Source of the DNA: an uncultured Microbacteriaceae bacterium
Lineage (GTDB): Bacteria > Actinomycetota > Actinomycetes > Actinomycetales > Microbacteriaceae
DNA: 64,000 nucleotides
Reading direction: 5' to 3'
NCBI GenBank assembly: GCA_903859205.1
Contig: CAIOLM010000023.1
Coordinates: 20,198-84,197, forward strand
Position numbers and translations under genes: made by a program
The notes under the pieces: model-generated
Database searches by the model: none
Told to the model about the DNA's origin: nothing
What the model saw: only the letters and a program-made list of their open reading frames with translations
Shown here: piece by piece, positions 54,706 through 63,289 of the stretch
How the letters are laid out: each line of letters begins with the position of its first letter
Numbering within the stretch: position 1 is the stretch's first letter

Positions 54706-56421
54706 CTACGCTACCTCAGCTGGCGTGATTGCGGTGATGCTTGCCAGCGGGAGGGTGCGCTCAACTTCACTCTTGCGGTCGAGACCGCGGAAGCGGCCAT
54801 TGCTCAGTCCGCGCGGATCAATGAGGAAATCACGGGAGCTGCCGTCGGGCAGGGCCACTGTCACGTTCACGAGCGTGCGATTGCGAATGGCTACTTCAAT
54901 CTGGCGCACGAGCCACTGGTCATCACCTTCGTTGACCGGAGCAGCGCTCGCGTTGAGTCGCTCGACCAAAGCCGAGATTGCATTAACAACGCTTGTCGAC
55001 CCGGTCGGGGTAGCCGGGGCGGGTTCCCACGGTTGAATCTCACCAGTCTCGTTCTCCAGCGCCGCCGGGTACTTCTCACCGAGGAGGTTGCGCATCACGA
55101 CACTGACATCGTGCGGGCTCGAAAGCGAAAGCTCGGTTTCGACGGTGAGCCCAAGGGCTTTGAGCGCGAAGTCGGCGTGCAGGCGCTTGGCCAGTGCGGC
55201 GTCGGAACATGTGATGAGTGTTCCCCTGCCCTCTGAGCGCACGCGAATAGAAGCGTGCTTCGTGCCGACGTCGCTGATCAGGTATGCGACGGGCTGCGGG
55301 ATGCCCGTGCTGCTGATGTCGCCCAAGAAGCCCTCGATTTCGGTTGCAGAAAGCCCGTGGTCCATGGCCCGAGAAATGAGCGGTGCACTCAGCCGATAAG
55401 TAGAGGCAATCGAGCGTGACTCCACGGTGGCGATGCGACGCAGCTTTGACTCGATCTCGGGGCGAAGTGGTCCGGGCGCCACGATGGTCAGATCGCTCTG
55501 CACCATGACCTTCTCGATGTACGAGGGAAGCAACGCCGAAACGCGAGCTGTCGCAGCAGGGAGGTTGCCGAGCGCGATTTCGGCTCCAACGGTAGTGCGG
55601 GAGCCGTTCACCCGCAGACCGAGTGCGTCGGCTTGGGTCAGCGCAACGGTGCTCTGCGAGAGAACAACTTCGGGATCAACGGGAAAGAGCCACTGGAGGT
55701 AGGCGGTTAGTGCGTCGGCCCAATCCGCTCGTTCAGTCAGTGCATCCAGAATCGCTGGCGTGAGTGACGCGCGCCAGCCCTGTGCAAGAAGCGACCAGCG
55801 CTCGGCGGTGCCCGCATTGCTCCACGGGTTGGTTGTGGCAACCGACCACAGACCGTTGGAAAGCTCGACGAGCTCGGCGCCGCGCATGAGGTGGAGCAGT
55901 CCGCTGAGGTCGGCCGGTAGGTCTGGAATCGCGGCGGCGACGCGGGTTGCGTCTGCAGAGCTGATTGATCCGCGCGAAACGGTGCGAAGTCCGCGAACGG
56001 CCATCAGCTCGAGCAGTTCATCGATGCGAGTGACCATCGCGGTCGCCTGCTCAAGCGCGGCGCGCTCGTAGCGCTCATCGATCGTGGCAAGCGCGTCGGT
56101 CGGCGGCTCACTGTTATCAAAAGCAATAGCGGATGCCCGGGCAATCGTCTCTGCGAAGGCGGCGCTTCCGTCGCCCAGTGCGAGTTCCTTCAAGTGCGCG
56201 TTGCCCACATCGGACACGTTGCCCCCGACGAGTTCGACGAGCTCGTTGCGACGAAGGCGGGCTAGGCCTCGGTCGATGGAGGTGGTTGTGAGCAGAGCAT
56301 CTGCAACATCGAACCAGTCACGAAGGCCAGTGACAGTAGACAGGCGAATCGCCAAAAGCGACTCTTGAGCGGAAGGGGTCATCTCGCGCAGCGTCTGCAC
56401 GAGAGAAAGAGTGGTGTTCAT
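54706..56421 (-). CDS. XPB helicase-associated protein
   Basis: The predicted 571-residue protein has winged-helix-like repeats in the N-terminal half (GLARLRRNELVELVGGNVSDV), the region DLTIVAPGPLRPEIESKLRRIATVESRSIASTYRLS that resembles the XPB N-terminal-like domain, and a C-terminal WYL-like end (VRQIEVAIRNRTLVNVTVALPDGSSRDFLIDPRGL). It is the known neighbour of bacterial XPB in actinobacteria and probably forms a complex with it. The function is not settled. Confidence 0.85.
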   Translation of the reverse strand: MNTTLSLVQTLREMTPSAQESLLAIRLSTVTGLRDWFDVADALLTTTSIDRGLARLRRNELVELVGGNVSDVGNAHLKELALGDGSAAFAETIARASAIAFDNSEPPTDALATIDERYERAALEQATAMVTRIDELLELMAVRGLRTVSRGSISSADATRVAAAIPDLPADLSGLLHLMRGAELVELSNGLWSVATTNPWSNAGTAERWSLLAQGWRASLTPAILDALTERADWADALTAYLQWLFPVDPEVVLSQSTVALTQADALGLRVNGSRTTVGAEIALGNLPAATARVSALLPSYIEKVMVQSDLTIVAPGPLRPEIESKLRRIATVESRSIASTYRLSAPLISRAMDHGLSATEIEGFLGDISSTGIPQPVAYLISDVGTKHASIRVRSEGRGTLITCSDAALAKRLHADFALKALGLTVETELSLSSPHDVSVVMRNLLGEKYPAALENETGEIQPWEPAPATPTGSTSVVNAISALVERLNASAAPVNEGDDQWLVRQIEVAIRNRTLVNVTVALPDGSSRDFLIDPRGLSNGRFRGLDRKSEVERTLPLASITAITPAEVA

Positions 56422-56427
56422 TGAGGG

Positions 56428-56706
56428 CTAGCGCGTAGCGCCCGAGGCCTCTCGGCGGCGGCGGCGAAAGTTCAGCGTGATCAAGCTCACAATGAAGATG
56501 AAGGCCAAGGGCAGGGCAACGAGCGGCATCACAACCAGCACGGGCCATATGCCTTCACTCACGTTCGCGTGGAAGATTCCGGTGCCGAGAATGATGGCCA
56601 AAAACGAGAGGATTGTGAGGCCAATGGTGCTGATAACCATGCCTCCGAGAACTCGTTCTGCGCGGCTGGGACTGGGGGTTGCGGGTGCTGCGGTTTTCTT
56701 GCTCAT
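56428..56706 (-). CDS. Two-helix small membrane protein
   Basis: The 92-residue protein has two hydrophobic helices (VISTIGLTILSFLAIILGT and WPVLVVMPLVALPLAFIFIVSL), a Pro/Ser-rich start and a very basic end (NFRRRRRE). It lies six bases before the helicase-associated gene start and is probably the first gene of that operon. I do not recognise a function. Confidence 0.75.
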   Translation of the reverse strand: MSKKTAAPATPSPSRAERVLGGMVISTIGLTILSFLAIILGTGIFHANVSEGIWPVLVVMPLVALPLAFIFIVSLITLNFRRRRREASGATR

Positions 56707-56778
56707 CCCCTCAGAATAGGGTGCCTACATTTCGTGCCGGTAAACTAACCATGCAGACCGCCTGATAGGAGCAGCACC

Positions 56779-57156
56779 ATGCCAACCGGCAAAGTCAAGT
56801 TTTACGATGACGACAAGGGATTCGGCTTCATCGCATCCGATGAAGGTCAAGAAGTATTCCTGCACGCGTCAGCGCTGCCCGAGGGTGCCAAAGTTCGTCA
56901 GGGCAGTCGCGTTGAGTTCAGCCTTGCTGATGGCAAGCGCGGTCCCCAGGCGATGTCCGTTCGTGTGATGGATGTCCCTTCGGTCGCGAAGCTTTCTCGC
57001 AAGCCCGCCGACGACATGGCCATCATTGTTGAAGACCTCGTCAAGCTGCTTGACGGCATTGGTTCAAACCTCAAGCGTGGTCACTACCCCGACAACGCGC
57101 ACAGTCGCAAGGTCGCGTCGATGCTTCGCCGTGTCGCAGATGAACTCGATGCCTGA
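56779..57156 (+). CDS. Cold-shock domain protein with C-terminal extension
   Basis: The 125-residue protein has an N-terminal cold-shock domain with KGFGFIAS (RNP1) and VFLHASAL (RNP2), then a helical extension of about 55 residues (DDMAIIVEDLVKLLDGIGSNLKR). This longer form is common in actinobacteria next to DUF3027 genes. It binds RNA or single-stranded DNA. The ATG at 56779 follows AGGAG. Its end overlaps the DUF3027 gene. Confidence 0.9.
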   Translation: MPTGKVKFYDDDKGFGFIASDEGQEVFLHASALPEGAKVRQGSRVEFSLADGKRGPQAMSVRVMDVPSVAKLSRKPADDMAIIVEDLVKLLDGIGSNLKRGHYPDNAHSRKVASMLRRVADELDA

Positions 57157-57718
57157 GGCAACCCTCACTGACCTGCAGCGTGAACGTGCGCTCGCCGCGC
57201 TCGCCGAAATCACCATCCCCGGAACTGTGGGCGACTTTTTGCACCGCGTCGACAACGAAGACGGCAGCTACGGGCTGATCTTTTCGAACACGATGCGTGG
57301 CTACCCCGGTTGGCAGTGGACAGTTTCAATGGCTGAGATTGACGGTGACGAGCCAACCGTGATTGAGGCCGAGCTTCTGCCGGCCGACGGCGCACTTGTT
57401 GCCCCCGACTGGGTGCCCTGGTCGCAGCGACTGGCCGAGTACCTCGAAGCCCAGAAGCAAGCTGGCATCGACGAGGAGGCCGCTCTCGCTCAGATGCAGG
57501 CCGAGGCCCTGGGTGACGAGGATGAGCTCGAAGGTTTCGACGACGACGATGATGAAGACGACGAAGACGATGAAGACGACGAAGACAATGATCATCTCGA
57601 CATCGATGACGGCGCCGACGATGACGATGACGATGACGCCGATGACAACGCCGACGATGACGACGCCGATGACGACGCCGATGACGACGACATCGACGAA
57701 GATCCAACCCTGCCTTAG
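57149..57718 (+). CDS. DUF3027 family protein with long acidic tail
   Basis: The 189-residue protein matches DUF3027 in residues 1-115 (GTVGDFLHRVDNEDGSYG, RGYPGWQWTVSMAEIDGD). The last 65 residues are almost all Asp and Glu with Ala spacers, an extreme acidic tract encoded by GAC/GAT repeats. The start at 57149 overlaps the cold-shock gene by eight bases; ATG 57140 is possible. The tail may mimic DNA or bind basic proteins. Its function is unknown. Confidence 0.85.
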   Translation: MPEATLTDLQRERALAALAEITIPGTVGDFLHRVDNEDGSYGLIFSNTMRGYPGWQWTVSMAEIDGDEPTVIEAELLPADGALVAPDWVPWSQRLAEYLEAQKQAGIDEEAALAQMQAEALGDEDELEGFDDDDDEDDEDDEDDEDNDHLDIDDGADDDDDDDADDNADDDDADDDADDDDIDEDPTLP

Positions 57719-57857
57719 CTGATTCTCTCCTCGTTGTCGAGATGGGAAACGCCCACCGATGGGTCTAGCGATGATCCCGATACTGGAGTACATTTCCAAC
57801 TAACCGGTAAATCTGCGTCAGAGTAGTCGTGGGTTCCGGCGTTTGAAAGGCAGTTCC

Positions 57858-58565
57858 TTGGATCTCTTGCTTTCTGTTACTCAAAACATGTTCATGCTCG
57901 GCTTTGTTGCTATGGCAGCCGGTGCGTTCTACTTCTTCATGGAGCGCAACGACCTGAAGCCCGAGCACCGCTCAGTAGCAACTTATGCTGCAGTGATTGC
58001 CTTCGTGGCAGCCATCCTTTACTACGTCATGAAAGACGTCGTGGGATTCCCCGGTGGAGAAATCGGCGCGGCTCAAATCGCGCAGACCGTTCCGCTTCGT
58101 TACATTGACTGGGTCATCACCACCCCGTTGCTCTTGGTTGAGTTTGGTCTCATCGTTGCCATCGCTGGTGGCGCCACCAAGGGTCTGGTTACCCGCCTCG
58201 TGCTGGTTGACCTCGTGATGATCGTCACCGGATTCCTCGGTGAGATCTCGACCCCCGGCAGCGCAGCTGCTTACGTCTGGTTCATCCTCTCGGTTCTCGC
58301 ATGGCTGTGGATCGTTCTGATGGTCTTCCAGGTCAAGGTCGAGGGTGCTGGGTTCGCTCAGCAGGCCGTCAAGACGATGCGCCTCTTCGTGGTCATCGGC
58401 TGGGCGATCTACCCACTGGCAACCGCTATCCAGCAGTTCATGCACATCGGCGGCGCCGATGTCGGAACCGCTGCTGCAGTGGCCGCACTTATCTATGTTG
58501 TAGCCGACGTGCTCAACAAGGTTGGTTTCGGAATCGTGGCCGTTCGTGCCGCGAAGAAGGCCTAA
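57858..58565 (+). CDS. Actinorhodopsin-type light-driven proton pump
   Basis: The 235-residue protein has seven membrane helices. Helix C reads RYIDWVITTPLLLVE, with Asp84 (proton acceptor), Thr88 and Glu95 (proton donor), the D-T-E set of outward proton pumps, and Leu92 at the green-tuning site. Helix G has the retinal lysine Lys221 in ADVLNKVGFG. The TTG at 57858 has GAAAGG seven bases upstream, better than a TTG at 57843. No carotenoid or retinal oxygenase gene is adjacent. The gene has its own terminator. This strongly suggests a sunlit aquatic actinobacterium. Helix B lacks the His that pairs with the acceptor in proteorhodopsin. Confidence 0.94.
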   Translation: MDLLLSVTQNMFMLGFVAMAAGAFYFFMERNDLKPEHRSVATYAAVIAFVAAILYYVMKDVVGFPGGEIGAAQIAQTVPLRYIDWVITTPLLLVEFGLIVAIAGGATKGLVTRLVLVDLVMIVTGFLGEISTPGSAAAYVWFILSVLAWLWIVLMVFQVKVEGAGFAQQAVKTMRLFVVIGWAIYPLATAIQQFMHIGGADVGTAAAVAALIYVVADVLNKVGFGIVAVRAAKKA

Positions 58566-58582
58566 CTAGCCACCAGCTCAAA

Positions 58583-58614
58583 AAGTATGCCCCGGCGAAA
58601 GCCGGGGCATACTT
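58583..58614. terminator. Bidirectional hairpin terminator after the rhodopsin gene
   Basis: A perfect 14-bp stem (AAGTATGCCCCGGC with GCCGGGGCATACTT) closes on GAAA. It separates the convergent rhodopsin and serC genes. Confidence 0.9.
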
Positions 58615-58623
58615 CGTTAAGAG

Positions 58624-59745
<1,122 letters not shown>

Positions 59746-59787
59746 TTATCGGTCGCTCGATGGTCGAGCAGCCACCCTTGCATAGAC

Positions 59788-59806
59788 TTAGGGTTACCTA
59801 ACCTTC
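59788..59806. promoter_or_regulatory. DtxR/IdeR box-like site
   Basis: TTAGGGTTACCTAACCTTC matches the 19-base iron-box consensus TTAGGTTAGGCTAACCTAA at about 13 positions. It lies 19 bases before the start of a DtxR-family gene, so autoregulation is likely. Confidence 0.5.
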
Positions 59807-59824
59807 CAACCCCGGGACTTTGCG

Positions 59825-60520
59825 ATGACGGATCTGATCGATACGACAGAGATGTATCTGCGCACGATCCTGGAGCTCGAAGAGGAAGGCTTCGTTCCGA
59901 TGCGTGCTCGCATCGCCGACCGGCTCGGGCACTCTGGACCGACGGTCTCGCAGACCATCGCGCGCATGGAGCGTGACGGTCTGGTGAACGTCGCTGATGA
60001 CCGAACGCTCGAACTCACGGATGCCGGTCGCTCCGGCGCTGTACATGTGATGCGCAAGCACCGCATTGCTGAGCGCCTGCTCGCCGACATCATTGGCCTC
60101 GAATGGGAAGCTGTGCACGAGGAGGCCTGCCGCTGGGAGCACGTGATGAGCGATCACGTCGAGGGTAAGATTCTTGAGCTGCTTGGGGAGCCGCGCGAGT
60201 CCCCGTATGGCAACCCGATTCCCGGGCTGGAGGAGCTCGGGCGCAAGGCAACCGAGAGCTTTGGAGCCGGCGTTGTGAGTCTCGACCGAGTCACGCCCAA
60301 AGATGGAGCCGTCGTTACGGGCGTTCTGCGTCGCCTCGGCGAACCCATTCAGTCGGACACCCAGACGCTTGCCCTGTTACGTGAGTCTGGGCTGGTTCCG
60401 GGGGCGGGATTGAGCTCGAGCCGCCCGACCGGCGGATTGACAGTTTTCGTGGAGGTTGGGTCTCATGCGCTGACCTTGCCCCAAGATGTAGCGATTCACC
60501 TGTTCATTAGCCCCCACTAG
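59825..60520 (+). CDS. DtxR/IdeR-family metal-dependent regulator
   Basis: The 231-residue protein has the N-terminal winged helix (TTEMYLRTILELEEEG, HSGPTVSQTIARMERDGLV), the dimerisation and metal domain (HRIAERLLADIIGLEWEAVHEEACRWEHVMSDHVE) with the usual His, Glu and Cys ligands, and a C-terminal SH3-like domain. The Cys ligand (EEACRWEH) fits iron- or manganese-dependent repressors. Whether it senses Fe(II) or Mn(II) is not clear. An iron-box-like site is in its promoter. Confidence 0.92.
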   Translation: MTDLIDTTEMYLRTILELEEEGFVPMRARIADRLGHSGPTVSQTIARMERDGLVNVADDRTLELTDAGRSGAVHVMRKHRIAERLLADIIGLEWEAVHEEACRWEHVMSDHVEGKILELLGEPRESPYGNPIPGLEELGRKATESFGAGVVSLDRVTPKDGAVVTGVLRRLGEPIQSDTQTLALLRESGLVPGAGLSSSRPTGGLTVFVEVGSHALTLPQDVAIHLFISPH

Positions 60521-60595
60521 TTGTGTTTTGTGCACGAGCGCACAATCCACAACACACCCTCCTCAATGTGACTTTTAGGTAACGAGAAGGTAACC

Positions 60596-60740
60596 TTGAC
60601 ATTGAGTCGAGAGCACAACACGCTCTCGATATCGCATATCGGGACGTCCTCAACCCCGTCTCTCGATATGAAAAACCCAAAGCGTATTTCGCATTGGACG
60701 GGTGAGCAACCTAGCTCAGAGGGCGCCGGAGGTAAGCACT
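60596..60740 (+). promoter_or_regulatory. Structured leader of the NlpC/P60 gene
   Basis: This stretch holds a perfect hairpin, TCGAGAGC (60607-60614) with GCTCTCGA (60622-60629), and a second imperfect one built on ATATCG and CGATAT (60637-60675). A GGAGG ribosome-binding site lies at 60728-60732. Cell-wall hydrolase genes in actinobacteria are often under c-di-AMP riboswitches, but I do not find that consensus here. Confidence 0.4.
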
Positions 60741-61523
60741 TTGGCCAAAATAGGTATCACGTCTACGCGAGGATCATTTGCTCCCTCGACCGGTGACGTT
60801 CCTGGTTCTCGCCGCGCTATGCGCAAGCAAGAGAAGAAACTTTCGCGCGTCAAGACATCGCGCCACGTTGACGCAACAGTTGTAGCTCAGAACAGTCGCC
60901 GCTGGGGAACTGTCACCGTCATGTCGGTCGCGTTCGCGCTTGTGGGCACGCTCGGTTTGCCCGCTTACGCTGACAACCCCGCCACTCGCGATTACGCTCC
61001 GGTGGTCGACCTTGCCTCGCTTAACGAAGACTCACAGACGATTGCGGGAACCGACGCCGCAGCATCCAATGGTCGCGACAAGGTTCGAGTCGCAACATCA
61101 ATCGAGTCGCTTCGTGCCGTACAGAACAACGGCTGGAGCGGACCCACGGTTGCCGACTTCTTGAAGAACCCGCCGAACCCGCACTTCAGCCTGGCTGCGG
61201 TTTACCGTGAAGCGCTCAAGTATCAGGGTGTTCCCTATGTATACGGCGGTTCGACTCCCTCGGGCTTCGATTGTTCCGGATTCACGCGTTACGTTTACGC
61301 CTCATTCGGCATTCTCCTTCCGCACTCGGCCCACCTTCAGTTGGCCATGGGCACCCCCATCGCTGAAAAAGACGCCAAGCCCGGTGACCTGGTCTGGATG
61401 GAAGGCCACGTCGGCATTTGGGCCGGTCCGGGAATGATGGTGGATGCTCCCACTGAAGGTCGCTCCGTTTCGTACGAGAAGATTTACACCACCCACTACG
61501 TGGTCTTCCGCGTCGGCATCTAA
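60741..61523 (+). CDS. Exported NlpC/P60 (C40) peptidoglycan hydrolase
   Basis: The 260-residue protein has a long basic N-region, a signal helix (VTVMSVAFALVGTLGLPAYA) with an AYA cleavage site, a linker and a C-terminal NlpC/P60 domain: YGGSTPSGFDCSGFTRYVY (catalytic Cys), LPHSAHLQ and GHVGIWAGPG (catalytic His). It cuts peptide stems of peptidoglycan outside the cell. The TTG at 60741 has GGAGG eight bases upstream; GTG 60702 in the same frame lacks such a site. A structured leader precedes it. Confidence 0.9.
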   Translation: MAKIGITSTRGSFAPSTGDVPGSRRAMRKQEKKLSRVKTSRHVDATVVAQNSRRWGTVTVMSVAFALVGTLGLPAYADNPATRDYAPVVDLASLNEDSQTIAGTDAAASNGRDKVRVATSIESLRAVQNNGWSGPTVADFLKNPPNPHFSLAAVYREALKYQGVPYVYGGSTPSGFDCSGFTRYVYASFGILLPHSAHLQLAMGTPIAEKDAKPGDLVWMEGHVGIWAGPGMMVDAPTEGRSVSYEKIYTTHYVVFRVGI

Positions 61524-61599
61524 ACCAAATTCTTCCGCTCGAGGCGTGTTGCGAATAGTCGCAGCCCGGCACTGTGAGTTAGCGTGAGCGCAAGCATCC

Positions 61600-61790
61600 A
61601 TTTGGATCTTGGGAGAACTCGTGTTGCACAGCAGAAAAACCCTCGCCATGGGTCTTTCGCTGCGCTCTGGCTCATGGGAGCAGCAACACAGGTTTGCCGA
61701 GTTGATAGGTAGCCAACGCATACCTACAGCCACGGCATCTTCGCGCGCACACCGGCACTGCCCCCTCGGGGCGGTGCCTTTTTTGTTCGC
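61600..61790 (+). ncRNA. Candidate structured small RNA ending in a terminator
   Basis: This is the core of a 344-base gap between two genes. GTGTTGC (61621-61627) pairs with GCAACAC (61683-61689) and encloses two smaller stems: GCAG with CTGC plus AAAAACCC with GGGTCTTT, and GCTC with GAGC. Then TAGGTA pairs with TACCTA (about 61705-61725). A classic terminator ends it. No reading frame with a start and ribosome-binding site fits. A 3' UTR or a regulatory leader of the HNH gene are alternatives. Confidence 0.5.
61754..61784 (+). terminator. Rho-independent terminator of the candidate RNA
   Basis: GGCACTGCCCC (61754-61764), loop CTC, GGGGCGGTGCC (61768-61778) forms an 11-bp stem with one T-G pair, followed by six T. 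It is the only terminator I noticed in the window with a full T-run. Confidence 0.9.
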
Positions 61791-61867
61791 CGAAGCTCGC
61801 GAGATCGGATGCGCCACACACCAGCCACCTGCACGCCATGCAGGTTCAGCCCAAGGAGCACCCCCGT

Positions 61868-62377
61868 ATGCGCACACTCGTTCTTAACGCCGGATTCGAA
61901 CCGCTTGCCGTGGTTTCGTTTCGTCGAGCACTCATGCTCGTTCTGAATAACAAAGCCACCATCGTCAAAGCCGACGATGAACATCCAGTTCAAGCGGCAA
62001 CTGGTTCGTTCGATCGCCCCTCGGTGATTGTGCTTCAGCGCTACGTCAAGGTTCCGTACGTTCGCCGTGTTCCGGTTTCGCGTCGTGGAGTGTTGCGTCG
62101 TGACGGCCAGCGATGCGCTTACTGCGCCGCATCCGCCAACACCATCGACCACATCATGCCCAAGTCACGCGGCGGCAAAGACACTTGGGACAACTTGGTG
62201 GCCTGCTGCTTTAGATGCAACAACGTCAAGGGCGACCGCACCCCGCAAGAAATGGGATGGCGCCTGCGCGGCACCCCGAAGATGCCCAGCGGTCCGACCT
62301 GGTTCGCGCTCGGTCTCGACCGCCGCCAGCCCGACTGGGAAGACTTCTTGGCACCTGCCGCTTCGCAGGCCGCCTAG
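61868..62377 (+). CDS. HNH endonuclease family protein
   Basis: The 169-residue protein begins RTLVLNAGFEPLAVVSFRRAL, typical of a conserved actinobacterial and cyanobacterial HNH group, and has the zinc-HNH core RCAYCAASANTIDHIMPKSRGG then CCFRCNNVKGDRTP. The N-terminal half is a small beta domain. The ATG at 61868 follows AAGGAG. It is chromosomally conserved and unlikely to be a homing enzyme; its real substrate is unknown. Confidence 0.92.
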   Translation: MRTLVLNAGFEPLAVVSFRRALMLVLNNKATIVKADDEHPVQAATGSFDRPSVIVLQRYVKVPYVRRVPVSRRGVLRRDGQRCAYCAASANTIDHIMPKSRGGKDTWDNLVACCFRCNNVKGDRTPQEMGWRLRGTPKMPSGPTWFALGLDRRQPDWEDFLAPAASQAA

Positions 62378-62390
62378 ATAGAGTTGCGGC

Positions 62391-63158
62391 ATGCGATTTG
62401 TTGACCTGTCGATGCCACTCGATGACGTTATTCCGGTAGACCCGCCTTTTCTTCGTCCGAAGATTGAGTACATGGATCACATCGGTGGTCTGCCCGGCAT
62501 GTTTGACCAGTTTGGCATTCGCCCGGAGCAACTACTCGATGGGCAAGGCCAGGCAGCTGAGCGGGTCAACATGACAACGCACTCGGGAACCCACGTGGAT
62601 GCGCCCTGGCACTACCACCCGACGATGAACAATGGCGAGCGAGCCTGGACCATCGATGAGGTACCACTCGACTGGTTCTTTCGCCCGGGCGTCAAGCTCG
62701 ATCTGCGTCACCTGCCCAACGGAACCTTGGTGATGCCGGAGCACATCGACGAGGCGCTCGATGCCATCGGCTACACGCTCAAGCCATTCGACATCGTGCT
62801 CATGAACACCGTCGCGGCGGCGGCCTATGGCACCGATGCGTTCGTTGACACGGGCATCGGTTTCGGCCGCAAGGCGACACTGCACCTGACCGACCAGGGT
62901 GTGCGCGTTGTTGGCACGGATGCCTGGGGCTGGGACTTGCCGATTGTTGAAAACCGAAAACTGTTCGAGGCCACAGGTGACCCCTCGGTCGTGTGGGAGG
63001 GCCACAAGGCCGGCGCCGAGGTGGGCTACTGCCAGATTGAAAAGCTGCAGCACCTCGAAGACCTCCCGGCCACCGGCTTCACCGTGGCTTGTTTTCCGGC
63101 CAAGGTGCGCGGGGCATCCGCCGGCTGGACGCGCGCGGTCGCCATCTTCGAGGAGTAA
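62391..63158 (+). CDS. Cyclase-family metal-dependent hydrolase
   Basis: The 255-residue protein has the signature HSGTHVDAPWHYHP (metal ligands) near residues 64-77, as in kynurenine formamidase and isatin hydrolase. Later TLHLTDQGVRVVGTDAWGWD completes the fold. The family cleaves amide or lactone bonds with Zn or Mn. The gene begins 13 bases after the HNH gene. No tryptophan-degradation genes are near, so I do not name it kynB. Confidence 0.87.
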   Translation: MRFVDLSMPLDDVIPVDPPFLRPKIEYMDHIGGLPGMFDQFGIRPEQLLDGQGQAAERVNMTTHSGTHVDAPWHYHPTMNNGERAWTIDEVPLDWFFRPGVKLDLRHLPNGTLVMPEHIDEALDAIGYTLKPFDIVLMNTVAAAAYGTDAFVDTGIGFGRKATLHLTDQGVRVVGTDAWGWDLPIVENRKLFEATGDPSVVWEGHKAGAEVGYCQIEKLQHLEDLPATGFTVACFPAKVRGASAGWTRAVAIFEE

Positions 63159-63182
63159 GTGGCTCAGTAGACTTGTTTCGTA

Positions 63183-63257
63183 GCCTCCGTAGCTCAATGG
63201 AAGAGCAGTTCCGTCCTAAGGAAACGGTTGGGAGTTCGAGTCTCTCCGGGGGCACCA
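63183..63257 (+). tRNA. tRNA-Arg (anticodon CCT)
   Basis: GCCTCCG pairs with CGGGGGC in the acceptor, the anticodon loop is GTCCTAA with CCT, and the T-arm has GGGAGTTCGAGTCTCTC. CCA is encoded at 63255-63257. The pair at the top of the anticodon stem is a G-A mismatch. It reads the AGG codon. This tRNA type is a common integration site, and the sequence changes character right after it. Confidence 0.94.
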
Positions 63258-63289
63258 TAGACGGCTTACTCGAACCATCACCCCCATCC

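Noticed and set aside
57326..57799. Minus-strand frame that looks like a membrane protein rich in Val and Ile
   Set aside because: It is the complement of the Asp/Glu repeat tail of the DUF3027 gene.
60596..60740. c-di-AMP (ydaO-type) riboswitch before the NlpC/P60 gene
   Set aside because: Expected from gene context, but the conserved 3' element ending in a GTAGGCG-like stretch is not present; kept only as an unspecified structured leader.
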